NCBI RefSeq assembly: GCF_014650175.1
Contig: NZ_BMUL01000001.1
Location: forward strand, 538,013 to 602,012
Reading direction: 5' to 3'
DNA length: 64,000 nt
DNA from: Streptomyces termitum
GTDB lineage: Bacteria > Actinomycetota > Actinomycetes > Streptomycetales > Streptomycetaceae
Part shown: positions 53,529 to 62,715 of the stretch, piece after piece
Layout: each line of letters opens with the position of its first letter
Position numbering within the stretch: position 1 is the stretch's first letter
Notes under the pieces: generated by a model
Told to the model about the DNA's origin: nothing
Database searches by the model: none
What the model saw: only the letters and a program-made list of their open reading frames with translations
Program-made: the position numbers and the translations under genes

Positions 53529-54389
53529 ATGAGCGCCCAGATTCTCGATGGCAAGGCCACCGCGGCCGCGATCAAGTCCGACCTGACCGCCCGCGTGGCG
53601 GCCCTCAAGGAGAAGGGCGTGACGCCCGGTCTCGGCACCGTCCTGGTCGGCGACGACCCGGCCAGCCACAAGTACGTGGCGGGCAAGCACCGCGACTGCG
53701 CCCAGGTCGGCCTCGCCTCCATCCAGCGTGAACTTCCGGCCACCGCGACCCAGGAGGAGATCGAGGCGGTCGTCCGCGAGCTGAACGAGGACCCGGCCTG
53801 CACCGGCTACATCGTCCAGCTCCCGCTGCCCAAGGGCATCGACGAGAACCGCGTCCTGGAGCTGATGGACCCGGCGAAGGACGCCGACGGCCTGCACCCG
53901 ACCAACCTCGGCCGGCTGGTCCTCAACGAGCCCGCCCCGCTGCCCTGCACGCCCAACGGCGTCATCACCCTCCTGCGCGCGCACGGCGTGGAGATCGACG
54001 GCGCGGAGGTCGTCGTGGTCGGCCGCGGCGTCACCATCGGCCGCACCATGCCGCTGCTGCTGACCCGCCGCTCCGAGAACGCGACCGTGACCCAGTGCCA
54101 CACCGGCACCAAGGACCTCTCGGCCCACCTGCGGAACGCCGACATCATCGTGGCCGCCGCGGGCGTGCCGCACCTGATCAAGGCGGAGGACGTGAAGCCG
54201 GGCGCGGCCATCCTCGACGTCGGCGTCTCGCGCAACGCCGAGGGCAAGATCGTCGGCGACGTGCACCCGGACGCCGCCGAGGTGGCCGGCTGGATCTCCC
54301 CCAACCCCGGCGGCGTCGGCCCGATGACCCGCGCGCAGCTGCTCGTGAACGTGGTCGAGGCCGCGGAGCGCGCGGCCGCGGCCCTCTGA
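53529..54389 (+). CDS. folD: Methylene-THF dehydrogenase / methenyl-THF cyclohydrolase
   Basis: Makes 10-formyl-THF for purine synthesis and reduces equivalents to NADPH. The 286-residue protein has the catalytic pair in [12 protein letters not shown] (Tyr and Lys), QLPLPKGI, the NADP Rossmann motif [14 protein letters not shown], and [11 protein letters not shown]. Here the usual GRSxxVG reads GRGVTIG, a mild variant. ATG 53529 is preceded by GGGGGTCATCC and GAGGATG. The DUF3017 gene begins 1 nt after its stop. Confidence 0.95.
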   Translation: MSAQILDGKATAAAIKSDLTARVAALKEKGVTPGLGTVLVGDDPASHKYVAGKHRDCAQVGLASIQRELPATATQEEIEAVVRELNEDPACTGYIVQLPLPKGIDENRVLELMDPAKDADGLHPTNLGRLVLNEPAPLPCTPNGVITLLRAHGVEIDGAEVVVVGRGVTIGRTMPLLLTRRSENATVTQCHTGTKDLSAHLRNADIIVAAAGVPHLIKAEDVKPGAAILDVGVSRNAEGKIVGDVHPDAAEVAGWISPNPGGVGPMTRAQLLVNVVEAAERAAAAL

Positions 54390-54390
54390 G

Positions 54391-54876
54391 GTGAGCAAGG
54401 GCACCCCGGGGGCCTCCCGCGCCCCCGGCGGCCCGAAGGAGCTGCGCGGCCGGCGGATCTCGAAGGTCCGCCGGGTGCGCGGCTCGCGCCGTCCCCCGAC
54501 CGTCACCACCGACACCGCCCGCCCCGAGGGCGGCGGCCGGGCGGCGGCCGGCGACGCCCCGGCGCCCGCCCGCCAGTGGCCGCTGCTGCTGGTCCTCGGG
54601 ACGGCGGCGCTGGGCCTGCTCGTGGTGGGGACCGACCCCTTCCCGCAGTCCTTCCGGGTCGGGACGATGCTGGTGGGCGTGGCGCTGCTGCTGGGCGCGG
54701 TGATGCGCCGGCTGGTCTCCTCGGTGGGCATGCTGGCAGTGCGCTCGCGCTTCACCGACATGATCACGTACGGGGTGATGGGGGCGCTGATCGTGCTGCT
54801 CGCGCTCATGGTGCAGCCGAAGCCCTGGCTGCGGATCCCGTTCCTGGAGGACATCCTCCACCTGACGGTGACCTGA
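54391..54876 (+). CDS. DUF3017-family membrane protein
   Basis: A 161-residue protein in an operon with folD (GTG 54391 is 1 nt beyond its stop, GAGGTG context). A basic, Arg-rich N-terminal tail (about 1-62) precedes three hydrophobic helices (WPLLLVLGTAALGLLVVG, GTMLVGVALLLGAVM, ITYGVMGALIVLLALMV). DUF3017 proteins follow folD in most actinobacteria; the role is unknown. Confidence 0.88.
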   Translation: MSKGTPGASRAPGGPKELRGRRISKVRRVRGSRRPPTVTTDTARPEGGGRAAAGDAPAPARQWPLLLVLGTAALGLLVVGTDPFPQSFRVGTMLVGVALLLGAVMRRLVSSVGMLAVRSRFTDMITYGVMGALIVLLALMVQPKPWLRIPFLEDILHLTVT

Positions 54877-54906
54877 GCGGCCCCCGCCCGCCGCGGGACG
54901 CACGGC

Positions 54907-54948
54907 GACGGCGCCCGCCCTCTCCCCCGTGGGAGGGCGGGCGCCGTC
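54907..54948 (+). terminator. Hairpin terminator after the folD operon
   Basis: A perfect 16-bp stem (54907-54922 with 54933-54948), 31 nt after the DUF3017 stop. Confidence 0.82.
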
Positions 54949-55140
54949 TGTGATCAAGGGTCATGTACGCGCCAACGGTAGGGCAAGTTCGGGCCGCCCG
55001 CTGTGGCACGGAGGTGACCATTCCGCTACATCGGTCCATCCCGGTTCACCTCGGTCCGGTCCCGCGCGGACCGGGGAACTGCCATCCTTCGGTGAGACCC
55101 GGACGGGCCGGGGCGGGGAACGCGGGACGCGGGGGCGGGC

Positions 55141-56175
55141 ATGGCGGGCTGGGCGGCACTGGACGACGGACTCGACCCGGACGTACGGGCGTTCACCGAG
55201 CGGCTGCGGCTGCTGGTCGAGCGCAGCGGCCTCGGCGTCGTCGCCGTCGCCGAGCGCACCGGCCGCGACCGCGCCGACTGGGACGCCTACCTCGATGCCC
55301 GCCGCCCCGTCCCGAGGTCCGCCGTCGTCGCCCTCTCCGACGCCACCGGCGCCGACCTCGGCTCCCTCACCGCCCAGTGGGAACACGCGGACCGCGCCTG
55401 GAAACACCTCCTGCGCGAACGCGCCGCCGTGCCGGCCCCGGCCCCGGCCCTGGAGGGCGCGCCGGACCCGGCCTCCGCCCCGGTCCCGCCCCCGGGCTTC
55501 GATCCGGTCCCGCCCCCGGAGGGCGTACCCGCCGAACACACCCTCCGCATGCGTCCCGTCCCGGCGTCCGTCCCGGCGCCGGCCGCCGCCCGGGAGCCCA
55601 CCGCCCGGGAGTCCGGCCCGGAGGCTCCCGTCCCGAAGTCCTCCGCCCCGGCGTCGCGCGCCCCCGCGCGGGCCCGGCGGGCCTCTCCGCTGCTCTACGC
55701 GGCCGGGGTCGTGGGGGCGCTGCTCGTCGCGACCGCCGCCGTGCTCCTCGCCGATCTCGGAGGGTCCGAGGCGACGCCCGCCGCGCCCGCGGCGCCCGCC
55801 ACCACCCCCGCGCCCACGACCGCCTCCCCGCTCCCCGACGGGGTGCGCTGCGCCGGGGAGGACTGCGCCGGGCGGGACCCGGAGCTGATGGGCTGCGGCG
55901 GCCCGCTCGCCACCACCGTGGCCCGCACCCGGATCGGCGGCGCCCTGGTCGAGGTCCGCTACAGCGCGACCTGCGGCGGCGCCTGGGCCCGGATCTCCGG
56001 GGCGGCCCCGGGGGACGAGGTGAGCGTCCAGGCGGGAACCGCCGTCGAGGCGGCGGACGTCCCGGCGGGCGGCGACACCGACGCGTACACGCTGATGATC
56101 GCGGCCGGTTCCCCGGACGGCGTCCGCGCCTGCGCCCACCGCTCCTCCGGCGCCGACGGCTGCACGGACGGGTGA
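55141..56175 (+). CDS. XRE-type HTH membrane protein with DUF2690 outer domain
   Basis: A 344-residue protein, ATG 55141 after GGGGGCGGGC. The N-terminal helix-turn-helix (about 14-75: LRLLVERSGLGVVAVAERTG, LDARRPVPRSAV) resembles XRE domains. A Pro/Ala-rich linker, one membrane helix (about 182-202), and an outer domain with at least six Cys (VRCAGEDCAG, MGCGG, TCGGAW, RACAH, GC) match DUF2690. This layout is common in Streptomyces and seems to join DNA binding to the membrane. It may act on its own region or nearby mdh; no evidence. Confidence 0.83.
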   Translation: MAGWAALDDGLDPDVRAFTERLRLLVERSGLGVVAVAERTGRDRADWDAYLDARRPVPRSAVVALSDATGADLGSLTAQWEHADRAWKHLLRERAAVPAPAPALEGAPDPASAPVPPPGFDPVPPPEGVPAEHTLRMRPVPASVPAPAAAREPTARESGPEAPVPKSSAPASRAPARARRASPLLYAAGVVGALLVATAAVLLADLGGSEATPAAPAAPATTPAPTTASPLPDGVRCAGEDCAGRDPELMGCGGPLATTVARTRIGGALVEVRYSATCGGAWARISGAAPGDEVSVQAGTAVEAADVPAGGDTDAYTLMIAAGSPDGVRACAHRSSGADGCTDG

Positions 56176-56237
56176 AACGGGGGCGCGGGGTGAGGCGGAC
56201 CACAAGGGGGTGGAGGTGCGCGGGCCCCAGGGTCCGA

Positions 56238-57335
<1,098 letters not shown>

Positions 57336-57372
57336 GCCGCTCCCTCCTGACGCACTGAAGCACTGACGCACC

Positions 57373-57404
57373 CGAGTGCCCCGGCCGACCGGCCGGGGCA
57401 CTCG
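57373..57404 (+). terminator. Hairpin terminator after mdh
   Basis: A perfect 14-bp stem (57373-57386 with 57391-57404) around GACC. A -10-like TATGCT at 57419-57424 just beyond is a promoter candidate for the next operon. Confidence 0.82.
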
Positions 57405-57484
57405 TGCTCCGCCTCCCCTATGCTGTGCCACCGGCTCGCGCCCGTGCGGCGGAGCAGGTGCGCTTCAGATCATCGGGGGAAGAC

Positions 57485-59260
57485 ATGACGCAGCCTTTGG
57501 TGCCCCGGCAGCCCGACGGGCCGCCGGACCGGCAGCCCGGGACCGCCGCCGCGCGCTCCTCGCCGCACTCCAGCGAGGCGACCCGGATGCTCTGCGCCGG
57601 GACCTACCTCGACGACGTCTTCCGCGACGCGGTCATCGACGAGCTGTACGTCCACGAGGAGCGCTTCGCCGCGCCCGCCCTCGGCCACGACGCCGCCCGC
57701 GTCCTCGCGCACGCGCTGCGCGCCCGCCGCATCGAACTCGGCTGGGCCTGCGCGATCCTTTTCCTCTGGATCGTCGCCTTCCCGCTCACCGGCGGCCTGA
57801 TCGGCTCCTTCGTCGCGCCCTTCCTGCTGCTCGCCCTCGCCCGCCGGATCCGGGGCGGCGCCGACCACCCGCCCGCCTACCGGGTGGTGCCCGCCCTCCT
57901 GCTGCGCTGGTACGCCCGCGCCCTCGGCGCCGTCGCCGGGATCCTCGTCCTCACGCTGGCCTTCGGCGGCGTCGTCTGGAACGTCCTCAGCACCGGCGAC
58001 GAGGTGCTCGACGGGTCCTTCGGGCAGGGACCGGGCCTGTTCGACCTGATCGGCGTGTTCCTGGGGCAGAGCGGATCGTTCGGGAGCGGCGGCGCCCTGG
58101 CGGCGTGGATCTGCCTCGCCGTGCCCCTGCTGGTGGCCTGGGCGGTGGCGGTCCAGCGCGGCCAGTTCGCCCGCGCGCTCACCCAGGAGCTGTCCCGGGA
58201 GCGCTTCGCCGACCTGCGCGCCGACCCCGCGGAGCACGCCGAGGGGGCCCGCTTCCGGCGGCTGCGCGACCGGATCAGGACCGAGCAGCACTCCCCGGTC
58301 GTCATGTACGACGCCGACGACCCCTTCTGCGGGGCCGGCGAGCCCTACGAGCCCTGGTCGCTCTCCGTCGAACTGCGGCCCCGCAAGAGCCTGGACGGCG
58401 ACGCCCCCGCCCCGCTCGACAACGGCGCCGTCCTGCGCCGCGTCGTCCCCCTGGTGGAGGCGCTGCGCGCACCGGCCCCGCACGGCTCCCCGCAGGCGCG
58501 GGCGTCGGTCCGGGACCGGCTGCGCGAGCTGGAGATCGACGAGGTCGTCTTCCTGCCCGTCGACGGCCTGCCGGACCGCGCCGCCGCGCCGTACGGCCCC
58601 CAGGGCTTCGAGCCGCACCGCGCGGCGGCCGTGGAGGAGGGCGGCGAGGCCCGCCGGCACTTCCTGCGGATCCGCGTCGGCGGCTGGGACGAGGAGATCG
58701 TCACCACCGTCTTCGTCCGCGTCCACACCCAGGGCGGCATGCTGATGCTGGAGGTCGCCCCGCACGTCCTGCGCCCCGTCCGGCGGCTCTACCGGCACGC
58801 CGACCGGATCGCCCACCGCTACCGGCACAACAACCACTTCGGCCGGGCCGTCTGGGCGCTGGGCCGGGTCCCGCGCTCGGCCGGCCGGGCGTTCGGCACC
58901 GTCGGCCGCGCCCTCGGCCACGTGTGGCGGGTGACCGTCGGCGGGCACGCCGGGGCGCTCCCGGAGGGGCCGCTGGTCTCGGTCCGGGAACTGGGCTCGG
59001 ACGACACCGCCTCCCTCTTCCAGGAGATGGACGTCAGCCGCTACCTCAAGAGCATCCAGGACCGGGTGGCGAACGGCGTCGTCCTCGCCCTGCGCGAGGC
59101 CGGCTACGAGACGGCCGAGTTCGAGCAGAAGATCGTGCACGTGGCGGAGGGCGCCACCTTCATCGAGAACTCCAAGGGGAACGTCGTGCTCGGCAGCCGC
59201 AACACCGTCACGCATTCCACGACCCCATCGAACGACACGACCGGAGGCGACCGTGGCTGA
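57485..59260 (+). CDS. Membrane protein with C-terminal RHIM-like motif, hypothetical
   Basis: A 591-residue protein, ATG 57485 after GGGGGAAGAC. After a Pro-rich start there are two pairs of hydrophobic helices (about 80-112, 136-165 and 198-222), then a large soluble part with HEAT/ankyrin-free, mixed sequence (about 225-500). The last 36 residues contain I-x-N-x2-G-N-V-x-L-G-x-R-N-T-V-T-H (about 560-577). The next gene's product has nearly the same motif at its N-terminus. The pattern resembles RHIM cores (I-x-N-x2-G-V-Q-V-G-x-N-N). No family recognised for the body. It is first of a three-gene operon (8-nt overlap). Confidence 0.78.
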   Translation: MTQPLVPRQPDGPPDRQPGTAAARSSPHSSEATRMLCAGTYLDDVFRDAVIDELYVHEERFAAPALGHDAARVLAHALRARRIELGWACAILFLWIVAFPLTGGLIGSFVAPFLLLALARRIRGGADHPPAYRVVPALLLRWYARALGAVAGILVLTLAFGGVVWNVLSTGDEVLDGSFGQGPGLFDLIGVFLGQSGSFGSGGALAAWICLAVPLLVAWAVAVQRGQFARALTQELSRERFADLRADPAEHAEGARFRRLRDRIRTEQHSPVVMYDADDPFCGAGEPYEPWSLSVELRPRKSLDGDAPAPLDNGAVLRRVVPLVEALRAPAPHGSPQARASVRDRLRELEIDEVVFLPVDGLPDRAAAPYGPQGFEPHRAAAVEEGGEARRHFLRIRVGGWDEEIVTTVFVRVHTQGGMLMLEVAPHVLRPVRRLYRHADRIAHRYRHNNHFGRAVWALGRVPRSAGRAFGTVGRALGHVWRVTVGGHAGALPEGPLVSVRELGSDDTASLFQEMDVSRYLKSIQDRVANGVVLALREAGYETAEFEQKIVHVAEGATFIENSKGNVVLGSRNTVTHSTTPSNDTTGGDRG

Positions 59261-59636
59261 CACGAACGACGAACGGCCGCGCGGCGGCATACACATCACC
59301 AACACCGGCGGCAACGTCACCATCGGCGACCGCAACACCGTCACCCACACGGTCCACCACGGCGCGGGACCGGCCCGGGACCCGCGCCAGGAGGAACTGC
59401 TCCAGGCGGTCCGCCGGCTCCGCACCGACCTCGGGGCGGTCGTCGAGTCGGAGGCGACGACGGCGCTCGACACCGAACTCGCCGGGACCGAGGCCGAGAT
59501 CGAGGAGACCGGAGCGGCGGCGCCCGGCCGGCTCGCCCGGCTCGGCCGGGCACTGGGCGAGGCGGGCGACGTGGCGGGCCTGCTCGCCTCCGGCGTCGCC
59601 GTCGGCCAGGCCCTCGCCGCCCTGCTCGGCAGCTGA
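59253..59636 (+). CDS. Small helical protein with N-terminal RHIM-like motif, hypothetical
   Basis: A 127-residue soluble protein; GTG 59253 overlaps the previous gene by 8 nt. Residues 15-32 read I-T-N-T-G-G-N-V-T-I-G-D-R-N-T-V-T-H, matching the motif at the end of the upstream protein. The rest is helical and charged (EELLQAVRRLRTDLGAVVES), ending in a weakly hydrophobic helix (VAGLLASGVAVGQALAALLG). The motif could let the two proteins co-assemble, as amyloid signalling motifs do (inference). No Pfam family recognised. Confidence 0.75.
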   Translation: MADTNDERPRGGIHITNTGGNVTIGDRNTVTHTVHHGAGPARDPRQEELLQAVRRLRTDLGAVVESEATTALDTELAGTEAEIEETGAAAPGRLARLGRALGEAGDVAGLLASGVAVGQALAALLGS

Positions 59637-59637
59637 G

Positions 59638-60528
59638 GTGGGCACCCGCGCGGGAGGCGGCGCCCGCTGGAACGACGAGACGCAGAGCTGGGAGCGGACA
59701 CCGGCGGACGGCGGTACGGCCCCGCCCGTGCCCGGCACGCCGCCGCTGCTCCCGCCGCCCGCGTACGCGCCGGAGGTCCCGGCCGGCGGGTACGACCCGG
59801 TGTACGGCGCCGGCCCCGGCGGGGCGGTGCCGGGGCGGTCCCGCGTGCCGGGGCCCGTCGTGGCCGGTGTCGTCGCGGCCCTCGTCGCGGGCGCGGCGGT
59901 CGGCGGCTGGATGACGTGGCGCGGCGACCGCGACGCCCCGCCCCCGGCGGCGGGCGGCCCGGCCGCGAGCGTCTCGCCGACGGGCGGCCCGGACGGCACG
60001 GAGCCGTCGGGCGGGGAGTCCGGGGCGTCCCCCACGCCCTCCGGCGACGCCACGTCCGCGACCCCGTCGGACGGCGCGCCGCCGCCCGGCTACTGGGTGG
60101 GGGAGGACCTCAAGGGCTTCACGATCGCCGTGCCGAAGGACTGGAACCGCACCGAGAACGAGCAGGGCGTCTTCTTCAACGCGCCCGACGGGCGCAGCCT
60201 GATCCAGGTCTTCGTGATAGAAGGCGCCGGGACGACCCCGTACGAGGCCCTGCGCGGCGCCTCCGCGCAGGGCGGGGCCGACAAGCCGGGCTACGAGGAG
60301 CTGAGCCTCGGCCCGGTCACCGGGGAGCCGGGGGCGCCCTCCGACGCGGCCGAGCTGGTGTACGCGTACGACCGCGAGGGGGGCCGCCGCAAGGTCGTGG
60401 ACCGTGCCTTCACCGCCCCGGACGGCAACCGCTACGCCATCCTGGCCGCCGGTCCGGAGGGCGACTGGCCGCTCCAGCGCGAGCGCCTGCGGGTGGCCCT
60501 GGACTTCTTCCGGCCGGGAGCCTACTGA
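59638..60528 (+). CDS. Membrane protein with kinase-type outer domain, hypothetical
   Basis: A 296-residue protein; GTG 59638 lies 1 nt after the previous stop. N-terminal cytoplasmic part (about 1-75) contains RWNDETQSWE and a Pro/Tyr-rich tract; one membrane helix (about 76-97); a Ser/Gly/Pro linker; and an outer domain (about 145-296) beginning GYWVGEDLKGFTIAVPKDWN. That domain looks like the C-terminal outer domains of the kinase genes at 6117, 8587 and 11894. It has no kinase domain. Third gene of the RHIM-like operon; its stop overlaps by 7 nt the convergent AhpD-like gene. Confidence 0.8.
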   Translation: MGTRAGGGARWNDETQSWERTPADGGTAPPVPGTPPLLPPPAYAPEVPAGGYDPVYGAGPGGAVPGRSRVPGPVVAGVVAALVAGAAVGGWMTWRGDRDAPPPAAGGPAASVSPTGGPDGTEPSGGESGASPTPSGDATSATPSDGAPPPGYWVGEDLKGFTIAVPKDWNRTENEQGVFFNAPDGRSLIQVFVIEGAGTTPYEALRGASAQGGADKPGYEELSLGPVTGEPGAPSDAAELVYAYDREGGRRKVVDRAFTAPDGNRYAILAAGPEGDWPLQRERLRVALDFFRPGAY

Positions 60529-61016
60529 GCGCCGCGCGGCGTGTAGTGGCCCGGCACCATCAGGGTGGTGACGGCGATGCGGTTCCACGCGTTGATCACG
60601 ACGATCGCGGAGAGGAGCCGGGCCAGTTCGGCCTGCTCGAAGTGGTCGGCCGCCGCCGCGTAGACCTCGTCGGGGACCGCGTTCTCCGAGATCAGGGTGA
60701 CCGCCTCGGTGAGGGCGAGGGCGGCCAGTTCCCGCTCGGTGTAGAAGTGGCGGGACTCGCGCCAGGCGGAGAGCTGCACGATCCGCTCGACGGTCTCGCC
60801 GTCGGCGAGGGCGTCCTTGGTGTGCATGTCGATGCAGAAGGCGCAGTGGTTGACCTGCGAGGCCCGGATCTTGACCAGGTGGAAGAGGACGGGGTCCAGG
60901 CCCTTGGCCGCCTCCTGGTCCAGCCGGACCATCGCCCGGTAGAACTCGGGAGCCTGCTCCGGGAAGGCCATCCGGGGGGTGTGGGCGGGGGCGAGTGCTT
61001 CTGTGGTGGTGGTCAT
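60522..61016 (-). CDS. AhpD-like carboxymuconolactone decarboxylase-family protein
   Basis: A 164-residue helical protein with the redox pair in NHCAFCIDMHTKDAL (Cys-x2-Cys-x3-His), the AhpD active-site pattern. Members act as peroxidases with a CxxC. ATG 61016 is preceded by TATAGG 8 nt upstream, so the message may be leaderless. It is divergent from a MocR regulator, which probably controls it. Confidence 0.88.
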   Translation of the reverse strand: MTTTTEALAPAHTPRMAFPEQAPEFYRAMVRLDQEAAKGLDPVLFHLVKIRASQVNHCAFCIDMHTKDALADGETVERIVQLSAWRESRHFYTERELAALALTEAVTLISENAVPDEVYAAAADHFEQAELARLLSAIVVINAWNRIAVTTLMVPGHYTPRGAQ

Positions 61017-61024
61017 GGACCGAA

Positions 61025-61054
61025 CCTATACAGCGGATGGCGCCCCGCTATGGT
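61025..61054. promoter_or_regulatory. Overlapping divergent promoters with an inverted repeat
   Basis: AGCGG (61032-61036), 8 nt, CCGCT (61045-61049), flanked by near-symmetric ATA/AT. TATAGG on the minus strand (61030-61025) and TATGGT on the plus strand (61049-61054) are the two -10 candidates. A regulator bound here would block both genes. Confidence 0.5.
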
Positions 61055-61062
61055 CCATTCCC

Positions 61063-62508
61063 ATGCGGGACGACTGGGCCACTTTCGGGGCCGACCTCCA
61101 TCTGGAACTGCGCGGGACCCGGCTGCGGGCCGGGCTGATGGACGCACTGCGCGAGGCCGTACGGGGCGGGCGGCTCGCGCCCGGCACCCGGCTGCCGTCC
61201 TCGCGGCAGCTCGCGGCGGACCTCGGGGTCGCCCGGAACACGGTCGCCGACGCCTATGCCGAACTGGTCGCCGAAGGGTGGCTCACCGCACGCCAGGGTT
61301 CCGGCACCCGGGTCGCGGACCGCTCCGACCCCCTCCCGCCGGCCCGCCCGCCCCGGCCCGCCCCGGCCGGGCTCAGCCCCGGCGGCACGCCCGGCCGGGG
61401 CGGTCTCGTCCCCGCGTACGACCTGCGGACCGGCAGTCCCGACCTCGCCTCCTTCCCGCGCGCGCAGTGGCTCACCGCCTACCGGCGGGCGCTCACCGCC
61501 GCGCCCAACGAGGCCCTCGGGTACGGCGATCCGCGCGGCCGGGCCGAACTGCGCGCCGTCCTCGCCGAGTACCTCGCCCGCGCGCGCGGGGTGCGGGCGC
61601 GGCCCGAACGGATCGTGATCTGCTCCGGGTTCGTGCACGGCCTGATGCTGATGGCGCAGGTGCTGCGGGCGCGCGGGGCGACGGCGGTCGTGGTCGAGTC
61701 GTACGGGCTCGACTTCTACACGGGCATCCTGCGCGGCGCGGGCCTCGCCACCCCGGCGCTGCCGCTGGACGAGCGGGGCACGCGGGTGGACGGGCTGCGG
61801 GCGGCGGCGCCCGGCGCGGTGCTGCTGACGGCCGCCCACCAGTTCCCGCTGGGCGGGGCGCTGCCGCCGGAGCGGCGGGCCGCCGTCGTGGACTGGGCGC
61901 GGGCGGCCGGCGGGCTCGTCCTGGAGGACGACTACGACGGCGAGTTCCGCTACGACCGCCAGCCGGTGGGCGCCCTCCAGGGCCTGGACCCGGAGCGGGT
62001 GGTCTACCTGGGCACCGCCAGCAAGTCGCTGGCGCCGGGGCTGCGGCTGGCCTGGATGGTGCTGCCGGAGGAGCTGGTGGAGGAGGTGACGGCGGCGAAG
62101 GGCGCGGTGGTGGACTGGATGTGCGGCACGCCGGACCAGCTGGCCTTCGCGGAGTTCGTCCGCTCGGGGGCGTACGACCGGCACATCCGGGCGATGCGGC
62201 TGCGCTACCGGCGCCGCCGCGACCAGCTCGTCGCCGCGCTGGCCGCGCACGCCCCGGGGGTGCGGCCGTCGGGCATCGCGGCGGGCCTGCACGCGGTGCT
62301 GCCGCTGCCGCCCGGCACCGAGCAGCCGCTGCTGCGCTCCGCCGCCTGGCACGGCCTGGCGCTCCAGGGCCTGTCGCAGTTCCGCCACCCGGAGGCGGCC
62401 GCCGCCCGGGAGGGCCTAGTCGTCGGCTACGGCACCCCGCCGGACAGCGCCTGGCAGCCGGCCCTCGCCACCCTCGCCCGGGTCCTGGAGACCCTTCCGG
62501 TCGACTAG
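61063..62508 (+). CDS. MocR-family regulator (GntR HTH plus aminotransferase-like domain)
   Basis: A 481-residue transcription factor; ATG 61063 follows the -10 by 8 nt. N-terminal winged helix-turn-helix (about 20-85: LREAVRGGRLAPGTRLPSSR, DLGVARNTVADAY). The C-terminal fold type I aminotransferase-like domain shows EDDYDGEFRYDR and the PLP-binding Lys in GTASKSLAPGLRLAW. Such regulators (for example PdxR, GabR) sense PLP or an amino compound. The stop codon TAG (62506-62508) is part of the terminal repeat of the element that follows, so the last residues may differ from relatives. Confidence 0.93.
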   Translation: MRDDWATFGADLHLELRGTRLRAGLMDALREAVRGGRLAPGTRLPSSRQLAADLGVARNTVADAYAELVAEGWLTARQGSGTRVADRSDPLPPARPPRPAPAGLSPGGTPGRGGLVPAYDLRTGSPDLASFPRAQWLTAYRRALTAAPNEALGYGDPRGRAELRAVLAEYLARARGVRARPERIVICSGFVHGLMLMAQVLRARGATAVVVESYGLDFYTGILRGAGLATPALPLDERGTRVDGLRAAAPGAVLLTAAHQFPLGGALPPERRAAVVDWARAAGGLVLEDDYDGEFRYDRQPVGALQGLDPERVVYLGTASKSLAPGLRLAWMVLPEELVEEVTAAKGAVVDWMCGTPDQLAFAEFVRSGAYDRHIRAMRLRYRRRRDQLVAALAAHAPGVRPSGIAAGLHAVLPLPPGTEQPLLRSAAWHGLALQGLSQFRHPEAAAAREGLVVGYGTPPDSAWQPALATLARVLETLPVD

Positions 62509-62673
62509 GCCGTGTCCGGTGGATCTTCGCGGGCCCGCGACGCCTGGCACGTCCTCTCGCCGCACGCCCGGATCGCCCGAGTACGTCCAGTACGAGGGCG
62601 ACCCGGGCGCACGCCGAGAGAACGCACCAGACGCCGCGGGCTGATCCACGAAGATCCGCCGGACACGGCCTAG
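62505..62673. mobile_element. 169-bp palindromic MITE-like element
   Basis: The two ends are inverted repeats: CTAGGCCGTGTCCGG at 62505-62519 and its exact complement at 62659-62673, continuing inward for about 25 bp with one mismatch. Almost the whole element folds back on itself with about 80% pairing. It has no coding capacity. CTAG at each end may also be the target duplication. I recall very similar sequences in intergenic regions of other Streptomyces genomes. Confidence 0.8.
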
Positions 62674-62715
62674 GGCGTCTCCTTGAGGACCGGGCCCGGT
62701 CCGCGAGGACAGGTC

